From CAYYJR01 sp964472305 (lineage in GTDB: Bacteria > Armatimonadota > Hebobacteria > CAIYQO01), in the NCBI GenBank assembly GCA_964472305.1, contig CAYYJR010000001.1:124001-188000 (forward strand): a DNA stretch of 64,000 nt, read 5' to 3'. The number at the start of each line of letters is the position of its first letter. Within the stretch, counting starts at the first letter, position 1. The notes below the pieces were generated by a model, which was not told the DNA's origin, ran no database searches, and was given only the letters and a program-made list of their open reading frames with translations. The translations under genes were made by a program, and so were the position numbers. This document shows positions 16,709 to 26,734 of this stretch, in pieces.

Positions 16709-18097
16709 ATGATTCATCAACGCGCTGAGATTACCTCGCTCGATATCGAGCCGACCGTCGCTCACGTGCTGGGCATGGGATTGGCCGCCGGTCGTGGCGA
16801 GCGCTTTCGCCCACTTACCCTGAAAGCCAAAGGCTATTTACGCGCCAAAGCGGCCGTGCGCTTCCTCGGTCACCGCGTCCTCGACTGGATCATCCATATT
16901 CTGCAAGACCAGGGAATGGGCGACTTCGTCATGGTGACTAAAGGCAAGGAGAACCGCTACCAGATTAAAAGCATCGTCGGCTACGGTGAGTCGCTGGGCG
17001 TGCGAGTGCGTTATTCGCCCGTGCGTTTCGACCATGAAAACACCGGCAGCGCCGACGCCGTGCTGACCAACCTGGAGTTCTTCGATATCGACGAAACAAT
17101 CTTCGTCTTCCCCACCGATTCGGTGCTCGACATTGATTTGCCCGGCATGCTGGAGGCTCATCAGCGCAGCGGCGCCGTGGTCACCATCGCCACCGCGCAC
17201 CAGCCGGCGGAGATCATCGCGAATCGGTACGGGCTGATCAACTGTGCCGTGGACGGGCAGGTGCGCGGCTTCCTTGAAAAACCGTCGCTGGAGAAGATCT
17301 ACGAACTCTACGGCGGCACCGACGGGCAATTTCCGCAATTGCCGCTGTTACCGACGAACGCCGGTTTCTATCTGATCAATTCCGCCCGATTGCGCAAAAT
17401 AGCCCATCATACCGAGATCGCCATGATGCGCAAGCACCAGTTCGACATTGGCGGCGACCTGCTGCCATGGCTAGTGCAGAATGGGCACCAGGTATCGACC
17501 CACGAAATTGGCCGTATGGGCGACCTGGGCAATATTCCCAGCTACCTGCAAACGATGGTGGATGCCTTGCAGGGACGCTTCACTTCGCTGACAGCGCTGT
17601 TGCCGCGCATCTATCCTGGCATCGACCGGCTGATGATCGACGAGGAATCGCTGGAGATGACGGATCCGGTCAGCGGCCTGACACTGGCGGAAAAGATTCG
17701 GCAAGGACTGGTCACAATTCGTCCGCCCGTCCGCCTGGGGAAGTACGTGCGCATTTATCCAGGCGTCACGCTGGCGGAATGCAACGTCGATGATGACTGC
17801 GAAATTTTCGAGGACGCCACCATCGTGCGCTCCTCTATCGGCGCCGGCTCGATGGTCGGACCGTATTCCTACGTGGAAGATACGCTGACCGGGATCATGG
17901 TCGAACTGCATTCCTCCCGTGAACAGCCGGTGCTGCTCAAGCGCTACGTCGCCATCGGCGACGAAGTGGTGGTGCGCGGTGGGGTGGCGCTCACCGATTC
18001 CGTCACCATTCATCCGCGTTTGAAAGTGCCCAGCGGCGTGCGCATTCCCGGACACACCGACGTGGAAAGCGCCGAGCAGATGCTGGAATTCCTCTGA
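16709..18097 (+). CDS. sugar-phosphate nucleotidyltransferase, paralogue 1
   Basis: The 462-residue protein has an N-terminal nucleotidyltransferase domain (GLAAGRGERFRPLT at about 24-37, VFPTDSVLDID, GFLEKPSLEKIY, NAGFYLIN) and a C-terminal left-handed beta-helix built of hexapeptide-like turns (YVRIYPGVTL, CEIFEDATIVRSSIGAGSMVGPYSYVED). This matches GlmU/GlgC/RmlA-type NDP-sugar pyrophosphorylases. The catalytic loop after FRPLT reads KAKGYL where most members have PKPL, so the substrate is uncertain. The chosen ATG is preceded by GGGGGTGG; a GTG at 16616 gives a longer reading. It is followed by its own terminator and a close paralogue. Confidence 0.82.
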   Translation: MIHQRAEITSLDIEPTVAHVLGMGLAAGRGERFRPLTLKAKGYLRAKAAVRFLGHRVLDWIIHILQDQGMGDFVMVTKGKENRYQIKSIVGYGESLGVRVRYSPVRFDHENTGSADAVLTNLEFFDIDETIFVFPTDSVLDIDLPGMLEAHQRSGAVVTIATAHQPAEIIANRYGLINCAVDGQVRGFLEKPSLEKIYELYGGTDGQFPQLPLLPTNAGFYLINSARLRKIAHHTEIAMMRKHQFDIGGDLLPWLVQNGHQVSTHEIGRMGDLGNIPSYLQTMVDALQGRFTSLTALLPRIYPGIDRLMIDEESLEMTDPVSGLTLAEKIRQGLVTIRPPVRLGKYVRIYPGVTLAECNVDDDCEIFEDATIVRSSIGAGSMVGPYSYVEDTLTGIMVELHSSREQPVLLKRYVAIGDEVVVRGGVALTDSVTIHPRLKVPSGVRIPGHTDVESAEQMLEFL

Positions 18098-18120
18098 TCA
18101 CGGCGTTGGCGTTCGCCGCA

Positions 18121-18160
18121 ACGTCGGTCCCCCATCCCCGGATGGGGGACCGACGTTTTG
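18121..18160 (+). terminator. terminator between the two nucleotidyltransferases
   Basis: A perfect 16-bp stem (18121-18136 with 18141-18156) is followed by TTTTG, 23 bases past the stop. The two paralogues therefore seem to be separate transcription units. Confidence 0.88.
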
Positions 18161-18331
18161 CGCAGATCCCATCCTCGTCTTTCGTGCCTTGCTCATGCGC
18201 TGCCGCTCGCATTGTTCCCATCCTTCTTGTCGCTCCTCCTCGACACGCATACGTCCGCTGTCGCCTTATACTGGCGGTGAGCACCTGCGGAAGTCCGCGG
18301 GCGCTTTCGTCGTTTATGCGAAGGAGCTTGA

Positions 18332-19672
18332 ATGGAGCATATATTGGGGCTAGGTCTGGCAGCAGGCAGCGGCGTGCGTTTTCGTCCGCTCACGTTAAAG
18401 GCCAAAGGTTATCTGCGCGCCAAAGCAGCCGTGCGGCTGTTGGGCCGTCGTGTGCTGGACTGGATCATCGGCATCCTGCAACAGCAGGGAGTAGTCGACT
18501 ACGTAATGGTCACCAAGGGGAAAGAGAACCGTTACCAGATCAAGAGCATTGTCGGATATGGCGAGTCGCTGGGGGTGCGGGTGCGCTATTCGCATGTGCG
18601 GCTGGATCACGAAAACACCGGCAGCGCCGACGCCACGCTGACCAACCTCGATTACTTCGACGTGCATGACACCGTGTTCGTCTTCCCGACCGATTCAGTG
18701 CTCGATATCGACTTGCAGGCCATGCTGGACACCCATCGCCGCTCCAGCGCGGTCGTCACCATCGCCGCCGCCCAACAGCCGGCGGAGGCCATCGCCAATC
18801 GGTACGGCCTTATTGACCGCGCGGCGTCGGGACGGGTATTGGGTTTCATCGAAAAACCATCGCTGGAAGCGATTTATTCCCATTACGGTGTGCATGGCCA
18901 GACACGGCAGCAACTGCCGCCGCTGGTGACGAACGCCGGTTTTTACTTGATGGATTCGCTCGCGTTGCGCGACATCAGCCACCACCCGGAAGTGGCGGCC
19001 ATGCGCAAGCGGCAGTTCGATATCGGCGGCGACTTGCTGCCGTGGCTGGTGGCGCATGGTTATCCGGTCTACAGCTATCAAATTGGACGCATGGGCGACC
19101 TGGGCAACATCCCCAGTTATCTGGAGACGATGGTTGACGTGTTGCACGGGCGCTTCCCCTCCATGACGGCGCTGATGCCGCAAGTCTATCCCGGTAGTGA
19201 CCATGTGCTGATTGATGCTGAATCGCTGGAGCTCACCGATCCTATCAGCCACCTCACCCTGTCGGAAAAGCTGGCGCAACGGCTGGTGATTATCGAGCCT
19301 CCCGTGCGCATCGGAAAATACGTGCGCGTTTACCCGGGTGTCACCCTGTCGGAATGCAATATCGACGACGATTGCGAAATTTTTGAACATGCCGCCATCA
19401 TCCGCTCCTCCATCGGTGCCGGATCGCTTATCGGACCTTACAGCGAGATCGAGGATACGCTGACCGGTACCATGGTCGAGGTGCAGTCACAACGCCAGCG
19501 CCCCATCTCGCTGAAACGCTTCGTGGCCATCGGCGACGAAGTGATCGTACGTGGCGGCGTCTCGCTGACGAATTCCGTCACTATCCACCCGCGCCTGAAA
19601 GTGCCCACCGGTGTCCACATCCCCGCCCGCACCGATATCGAAAGCGCGGAACAGTTGTTGGAGTATTTGTAA
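18332..19672 (+). CDS. sugar-phosphate nucleotidyltransferase, paralogue 2
   Basis: The 446-residue protein aligns along its whole length with the upstream gene, from GLAAGSGVRFRPLT to the final ESAEQLLEYL. It has the same nucleotidyltransferase domain and C-terminal beta-helix, and the same unusual KAKGYLRAKAAVR segment. Differences concentrate around residues 180-205 (GVHGQTRQQLPP versus GGTDGQFPQLPL) and in surface positions, so the copies have had time to diverge. A GGAG site precedes the ATG. Tandem duplication is clear; whether the products form a hetero-oligomer as in glycogen-type pyrophosphorylases is open. Confidence 0.82.
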   Translation: MEHILGLGLAAGSGVRFRPLTLKAKGYLRAKAAVRLLGRRVLDWIIGILQQQGVVDYVMVTKGKENRYQIKSIVGYGESLGVRVRYSHVRLDHENTGSADATLTNLDYFDVHDTVFVFPTDSVLDIDLQAMLDTHRRSSAVVTIAAAQQPAEAIANRYGLIDRAASGRVLGFIEKPSLEAIYSHYGVHGQTRQQLPPLVTNAGFYLMDSLALRDISHHPEVAAMRKRQFDIGGDLLPWLVAHGYPVYSYQIGRMGDLGNIPSYLETMVDVLHGRFPSMTALMPQVYPGSDHVLIDAESLELTDPISHLTLSEKLAQRLVIIEPPVRIGKYVRVYPGVTLSECNIDDDCEIFEHAAIIRSSIGAGSLIGPYSEIEDTLTGTMVEVQSQRQRPISLKRFVAIGDEVIVRGGVSLTNSVTIHPRLKVPTGVHIPARTDIESAEQLLEYL

Positions 19673-19707
19673 AGCGCTGTGTGGCGGGTGGCAAGTGACA
19701 ACTGGTA

Positions 19708-20808
19708 TTAAAATTCCGCATACAGGATACGCGCCAATTGGTCGAGGGATTTTTCGGCATCGAAGTGGTCGCGCACGCGGTCGGCGGCGTTGGCGCCCAG
19801 GCGGGCGCGCAAAGCGGGGTCGACACAGTGGGCGAGATGATCGGCCAGCCAGTCAGGTTGGCCGGGCGGAACCAACAGGCCGGTGGCATCGTGCTCGATG
19901 GCCTCGGGGATGCCGGATAGTCGCGAACCCACCGCGGGAAGACCGGTGCACATCGCTTCCAGCAGCACGTTCGGCAGACCGTCGCGGTCGCCGTCCGGCG
20001 CCTCCACCGAGGGACAGCAAAAGACATCCGCCCAGGCATAAGCCGCGCGCAATTGGTGTTGCGGCATCCAGCCGGGCAAAGCTATCTGATGATTCAGTCC
20101 CAGCCGCCGGCGTTGTGCTTCCAGCGCGGAGCGCAGTGGTCCTTCACCGAGGATGCGCAGGGTGAACGGCACGCGGCGTTGGCGCAACCGCGCGCACGCC
20201 TCCAGCAGCGTGCTGAAGCCTTTCTTAGCCACCAGGCGCCCCACCGCCAGCAAACGCAACGGCTCATGCGGTGCGCGCGGGCGCTCGGGTATACTGGCCG
20301 CCGTCCACCGGCGCGGCAGGCCGTGATAGATGGCGTGCATACGCTCGGCATTACCGACGTAATGGTCGCGCAGGTAGCGCAGGTTGGCGCGCGTGCAGGT
20401 GACAGTGGCCAGCGCGCGCGACATCTTCTCTTCCAATCGCTCCCCTTCGACGTAAATATCCCGTGCGTGCAGGCTGAGGAAAAACGGTAAACCTTCCGCC
20501 GCCAGCATCGCCACCGTAGACGGCAGCGAGCCGAAGTGACCCAGCACGGCTCGATACCCCTTTACGCGAAAAAGCTCGCCCCAGCGCGTCGCCAGCCCCG
20601 TCGCCGCCGACGGTCCCACCAGCCGGCGCATCAACCGCGCCGCCGCCGACGCCCATCCGTAGTGCACCCCCGGCGCCAGCCCACTCGCCGGTGGGAACAG
20701 ACTGAAGATGTCCACCTGGTAGTCGCGCGCCTGCAATCCTTCAATCTCGTTGGCGATGAAGGTTTCCGATGGCGTCGGATAGGTACCCAGGACGTAGGCA
20801 ATACGCAT
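19708..20808 (-). CDS. GT4-family glycosyltransferase
   Basis: The 366-residue protein has a two-Rossmann GT-B fold. The N-terminal domain starts RIAYVLGTYPTPSETFIANEI. The C-terminal donor-binding domain has LLAVGRLVAKKGFSTLLEA, LRILGEGPLRSALE, the DGLPNVLLEAMCTGLPAV segment of the EX7E type, and SGIPEAIEHDATGLLVPPG. Retaining sugar transfer to a polysaccharide or lipid acceptor is expected; the acceptor is unknown. It begins 21 bases after the proA stop on the same strand with only a weak ribosome binding site, so it is probably co-transcribed with proA. It is convergent with the nucleotidyltransferase gene. Confidence 0.88.
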   Translation of the reverse strand: MRIAYVLGTYPTPSETFIANEIEGLQARDYQVDIFSLFPPASGLAPGVHYGWASAAARLMRRLVGPSAATGLATRWGELFRVKGYRAVLGHFGSLPSTVAMLAAEGLPFFLSLHARDIYVEGERLEEKMSRALATVTCTRANLRYLRDHYVGNAERMHAIYHGLPRRWTAASIPERPRAPHEPLRLLAVGRLVAKKGFSTLLEACARLRQRRVPFTLRILGEGPLRSALEAQRRRLGLNHQIALPGWMPQHQLRAAYAWADVFCCPSVEAPDGDRDGLPNVLLEAMCTGLPAVGSRLSGIPEAIEHDATGLLVPPGQPDWLADHLAHCVDPALRARLGANAADRVRDHFDAEKSLDQLARILYAEF

Positions 20809-20829
20809 AATTCATCGCTTCGGACCGCG

Positions 20830-22080
20830 TTACGCGCGCAGATGTCCCGCGCCGTAAGCGACCCATTTGTAGCTGGTCAGTTCTTCCGGCCCGACCGGGC
20901 CGCGGGCGTGCAGTTTATCGGTGCTGATACCGACCACGGCGCCCAGACCGTAGTCGCCGCCGCCGGAGAGGCGGGTGGAGGCGTTGACCAGCACTGAAGC
21001 GGCATCCACCCCCGCTACGAAACGGTCGGCCAGCGCCAGCGAGCCGGTGATGATGCCGTCGGTGTGGCCCGAGCCGCAGGTATTGATGTGGACGATAGCG
21101 TCCTCGATGCTGTCCACCACCTTGACCGACAGAATGGGTGCCAGGTATTCCGTCGTCCAGTCTTCTTCCGTCGCCGGCAGCATATCGACAATGGCGCGGG
21201 CGCGTGGACAGCCGCGCAGTTCCACCCCCTGCGCGCGCAAGGCGTCAGCGAGCACGGGCAGCGCGCGCGAGGCGCAGGCGGCATCCACCAGCAGCGTCTC
21301 CAGCGCGTTGCACACCTCGACCTTTTCACACTTCGAATTCACCACCACTGCCGTTGCCATCGCCATGTCGGCGTCGGCGGCGATATACTGATGACAGACG
21401 CCGTCATAATGCTTGATGACCGGGATGCGGCTTTCCGCCGTGATGCGCTCGATGAGCGACTTGCCGCCGCGCGGGATGATGACGTCGATGCAGCGTTCCT
21501 GCCGCAACAACTCGCCCACCGCCGCGCGGTCGGGCGTGCGCACGATTTGAATCGCCGCCGCGGGCGCACCGGCGGAGTGAGCCGCCGCCGCCATCGTCTC
21601 CGCCAGCAGCACGTTGGTGAGCAGCGCTTCCGAGCCGCCGCGCAGGATCACCGCGTTGCCGCTTTTTAGGCACACTCCGGCAGCGTCAGTGGTGACGTTG
21701 GGTCGGGATTCGTAGATGATGCCGATGACGCCCAGCGGTACGCTGACGCGCTGCACGCGCAGGCCGGATGGCCGCACGTGGCCGCGCGTCACCACCCCCA
21801 GCGGGTCGGGCAACTCGGCCACCTCGCACAGCCGGTCATACATATAGCGGAGGGTTTTTTCCGACAGCTTCAGCCGCTGCAGCAGCGGTCCCGCCAACCC
21901 CTCCGCTTTCGCCGCCGCCACATCCCGCGCGTTGGCGGCCATAATGGTGACTTTGTGCGCGGTTAGTGCTTCCGCCATTGCGCGAATCGCCGCCGTGCGT
22001 TGTGTGCCGGGCAGCGTGCCGAGGGTACGCCCGGCCTCGCGCGCCGCCTGCGCCATCTCCGGGATCGTCTGCGTATACAT
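20830..22080 (-). CDS. proA: gamma-glutamyl phosphate reductase
   Basis: The 416-residue NADPH enzyme makes glutamate-5-semialdehyde for proline synthesis. It shows the aldehyde-dehydrogenase fold with YESRPNVTTDAAGVCLKSGNAVILRGG, IPRGGKSLIE, the catalytic cysteine in VCNALETLLV, and the family ending GPVGPEELTSYKWV. The segment before the active site (NSKCEKVEVCNA) carries an extra Cys. proB is not adjacent. The ATG has no clear ribosome binding site and lies six bases after a -10 box, suggesting a leaderless message. Confidence 0.96.
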   Translation of the reverse strand: MYTQTIPEMAQAAREAGRTLGTLPGTQRTAAIRAMAEALTAHKVTIMAANARDVAAAKAEGLAGPLLQRLKLSEKTLRYMYDRLCEVAELPDPLGVVTRGHVRPSGLRVQRVSVPLGVIGIIYESRPNVTTDAAGVCLKSGNAVILRGGSEALLTNVLLAETMAAAAHSAGAPAAAIQIVRTPDRAAVGELLRQERCIDVIIPRGGKSLIERITAESRIPVIKHYDGVCHQYIAADADMAMATAVVVNSKCEKVEVCNALETLLVDAACASRALPVLADALRAQGVELRGCPRARAIVDMLPATEEDWTTEYLAPILSVKVVDSIEDAIVHINTCGSGHTDGIITGSLALADRFVAGVDAASVLVNASTRLSGGGDYGLGAVVGISTDKLHARGPVGPEELTSYKWVAYGAGHLRA

Positions 22081-22086
22081 GCCATA

Positions 22087-22114
22087 ATCCTAACACGGAT
22101 CATGATGTTGTCAA
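22087..22114 (-). promoter_or_regulatory. proA promoter (leaderless geometry)
   Basis: On the minus strand TTGACA (22109-22114), 16 bases, TAGGAT (22087-22092), then six bases to the proA ATG. The transcript would begin at or within a base or two of the start codon. Confidence 0.6.
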
Positions 22115-22219
22115 GCGGATTGGCGGAATCTGCGGTAGCGAGGAGGAGACGAAACGTGGAAACGCGGATGACACGGCGTTCCGTCACGGTACGGTGTTGC
22201 GGACGCTCCCTGTTGCGCA

Positions 22220-22252
22220 AACGGCGCCGGCCCTTGCGGAGCCGGCGCCGTT
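22220..22252 (-). terminator. terminator of the S1-domain gene
   Basis: A perfect 12-bp GC-rich stem (22220-22231 with 22241-22252) lies 22 bases past the minus-strand stop; only a short T-run follows. Confidence 0.65.
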
Positions 22253-22274
22253 GGTTGCTTGTTCGGGTGACGCG

Positions 22275-23249
22275 TTATTCGTTTTTCTTCAGCTTGCTGA
22301 ACACGTCGCCGAAGAGATCTCCCAGCGTGGGAGGGGCGTCGTCGCTGCGCTGGCGCGTCATGAAATCGCGCACTTCGTTGCGCTCACGGTCGCGAGTAGC
22401 CTGGCGCAGGCTAAGCACGATGCTGCGTTCGCGGTAGCGCACTTCCAAAATCTTCACTTGCAGGTGTTGTCCAGGTTCCAGTGTCGGAGTGGGTTGCTCG
22501 CTGCCGCGTCGATCGGTGATTTCGCTGAGGGGAATGAAGCCTTCTACGCCTTTCGCCACCTTCGCCACTACGCCGGCTTGCTCCACGCTGAGGACTTCCA
22601 CCTCTACCATCTTGCCTTCGCGCAGTTCATTGCGCACCGCGTTCCAGGGATCTTCCTCCAACTGCTTCAGTCCCAGCGAGATGCGTTCGCCGTCTCGCTC
22701 GATCTTCAGCACCAGCACGTTGACCTTCTGACCGACCTGCACGACGTCCGACACCTGTTGCACCTGCTCCCAAGCCAGGTCGGAGATATGCAGCAAGCCG
22801 TCGATTCCGCCGATATCCACGAAAGCGCCGAAGTCGGTGATGCGGCGTACCACGCCTTCCACCACCTGGCCCTTTTCCAGCTTGGCGAGTGTCTCGATGC
22901 GTTTGGCTTCCCGGCGTTCGTCAGCCACCTTGCGCTGTGACAGCACCACGCGACCTGCGTCGCGGTCCGCTTCCAGCACCTTGGCTTCCAGCGTCTGGCC
23001 GATATACCGGTCCAGCCCGTTCAGGTTGCGTGTGGCGATCTCCGACTTCGGGATAAATCCGCGGACGCCAAGATCGACCGACAACCCGCCCCTGCTGGCA
23101 TCGATCACCAGTGCGCGCACGTTTGTCTGTGCATCGCGTGCAGCGAGCAGGGTATCCCACACGCGGGCATAATCAGTGCTCGTTTTTTCAACGACAATCC
23201 CACCTTCGGCGACGGTCGCCTCGGGATCTTCAACAAATTCGGTCGGCAT
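22275..23249 (-). CDS. S1-domain RNA-binding protein, ribosomal protein S1-like
   Basis: The 324-residue protein has three tandem S1 OB-folds: one from about residue 36 (LVIDASRGGLSVDLGVRGFIPKSE), one from about 120 (VRRITDFGAFVDIGGIDGLLHISDLAWE), which is closest to canonical, and one from about 205 (VEQAGVVAKVAKGVEGFIPLSE). Ribosomal S1 of E. coli has six, while Gram-positive and related S1 homologues have three or four, so this may be the S1 of this organism. The ATG at 23249 has GGAGAAGG at good spacing. The last 30 residues are charged and end KKNE. Confidence 0.85.
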   Translation of the reverse strand: MPTEFVEDPEATVAEGGIVVEKTSTDYARVWDTLLAARDAQTNVRALVIDASRGGLSVDLGVRGFIPKSEIATRNLNGLDRYIGQTLEAKVLEADRDAGRVVLSQRKVADERREAKRIETLAKLEKGQVVEGVVRRITDFGAFVDIGGIDGLLHISDLAWEQVQQVSDVVQVGQKVNVLVLKIERDGERISLGLKQLEEDPWNAVRNELREGKMVEVEVLSVEQAGVVAKVAKGVEGFIPLSEITDRRGSEQPTPTLEPGQHLQVKILEVRYRERSIVLSLRQATRDRERNEVRDFMTRQRSDDAPPTLGDLFGDVFSKLKKNE

Positions 23250-23676
23250 GAGCCTTCTCCCTGGAGGATTCCATGATGCCCCACGCCCTTCGAGAGGCAT
23301 GCGGTTCACTACGCTGAAGTGTAGCATACCATATTCTTTCAGCAGAGGGAATACCTGTGCAGGCTGCACGCCGAGGAACGTAATTTTTTCACTTGATTCG
23401 ATTGCCTGTTGTCGGTAATCACCGGCGCGGCGTGAAGCCAATCCGAGTGAGTATTGGCAGGGGAGCTGTCGTGATGACGATACTATTACGCAGATTGCAT
23501 CGTTTGCGCGTTGATACCGCACGCCGCGCACCGCCGGCCCTGGCTTTGACGCGACGCTGCACTATTCCGCGGACGGATTTGAACTCGCGTAGCGGCTGGC
23601 AAGATGACGTCTCCACTCGTCAACACGCCGGACGTACCGACCTTGACAGCATCGTATTTTATGGTAAGGTTCTCCC
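23250..23676. other. intergenic region, 427 bases, divergent
   Basis: It separates the S1-like gene (minus) from tex (plus). Only the tex promoter at its right edge is clear. Open frames in the middle lack start signals and motifs. Confidence 0.6.
23643..23670 (+). promoter_or_regulatory. tex promoter (leaderless geometry)
   Basis: TTGACA (23643-23648), 16 bases, TAAGGT (23665-23670), then six bases to the tex ATG. AAGGT could instead serve as a ribosome binding site, so the reading is ambiguous. Confidence 0.5.
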
Positions 23677-25806
<2,130 letters not shown>

Positions 25807-25860
25807 CCGGAGCGGGTGAATGCCGTTCCGGTTGGCGTGCGGCACTGTCAAGACAGTTGC

Positions 25861-26169
25861 TTAACGCCGCCGTCCGCCACTGTCACCCTGGTACATCCTG
25901 CTTCCTGTTTCAAAACGTTCCGCAACCGGTCGCGCGGGACTGACGGTAATGCGATTTCCCCCAAGTTCTTGTCCATCCAGGGCGGTCATCGCTGCATGCG
26001 CCTCTTCATCGGAATCCATTTCGACGTAACCAAATCCCTGACTCCGACCCGTTAGACGTCTGGTGACAACCTGTGCGCTGCGTACCGTGCCAAATTGCGA
26101 AAACAGGCGCTCAAGGTCCGCGTTGCCGGTGTCGTCACTCAGGTTGCCCACGTGCAATTTTCTGATCAT
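25861..26169 (-). CDS. RRM-type RNA-binding protein
   Basis: The 102-residue protein is a single RNA recognition motif. RNP2 is LHVGNL at 5-10 and RNP1 is the RSQGFGYVEM segment around 42-51, with the aromatic residues that stack on RNA. A short Arg/Gly-rich tail (GDSGGRRR) follows. Such small RRM proteins are best known from cyanobacteria and related phyla, where several are cold-induced. The ATG at 26169 has GAGGAG at good spacing; a GTG two codons earlier is less likely. It is divergent from a DEAD-box helicase gene, a plausible functional partner in RNA remodelling. Confidence 0.9.
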   Translation of the reverse strand: MIRKLHVGNLSDDTGNADLERLFSQFGTVRSAQVVTRRLTGRSQGFGYVEMDSDEEAHAAMTALDGQELGGNRITVSPARPVAERFETGSRMYQGDSGGRRR

Positions 26170-26734
26170 CGTCACATCTCCTCACCCAACAGCGCCCGGA
26201 TTCAACAAGGCTGATTTTATTTTCCCAGAAACAAATGTTCTACACGAGGTCGCGATGACAATGATTCGCATGGCAAAACGCGGGTGGATACCGGGTGCGC
26301 GCCGCCCGGCATGCTGCGGTCGAGATGGCGCAGATGCTGCCTATTTGCTCTCGTCGTATTGATCGGTTCAGCACGCCGAGGACACTTGCTTGCGCCCGTG
26401 ACGAAAATCCGGTACACTCTCGTGGTAGGAAAACCGCGTCGTCTTCCTCGTGACTCTTCACACTCCGTTTGGGTTTGGCTTTGCGCCGGTGTCTGGTGCC
26501 TGTGGTAGCCGTCCAAATTTTTCAGAGACGGCAAGATGACAACGCAGGGATCAGCCATACGGGTGGCCTGGATGCGCAAGGACAATTGTCTGTTGCGCGG
26601 CTCCACGCTGCACGCATCGGCATCCGCTTCTTATTTCCCGATCCGTTCGGTAGCCTGGGTGCCGTCCGACGTGTGTGCCAACCGTCCGGGAAATTGGTTT
26701 CCATACTTTAACAGGATGGTTGGCTGAGGATACG
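26170..26734. other. 565-base divergent region, long leader
   Basis: No convincing gene lies here. It contains a promoter at 26390-26418 directed at the helicase gene, leaving a 5' leader of roughly 310 bases. Short open frames (such as 26469-26711) lack ribosome binding sites and recognisable motifs. Confidence 0.6.
26390..26418 (+). promoter_or_regulatory. candidate promoter of the DEAD-box gene
   Basis: TTGCGC (26390-26395), 17 bases, TACACT (26413-26418). It would give a leader of about 310 bases before the helicase ATG. Confidence 0.45.

Noticed and set aside
18106..18669. Open frame between the two nucleotidyltransferases
   Set aside because: It spans the terminator hairpin and the start of the second paralogue in another frame, with no ribosome binding site.
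26284..26711. Small genes in the helicase leader
   Set aside because: The frames lack ribosome binding sites and protein motifs, and overlap one another on both strands.
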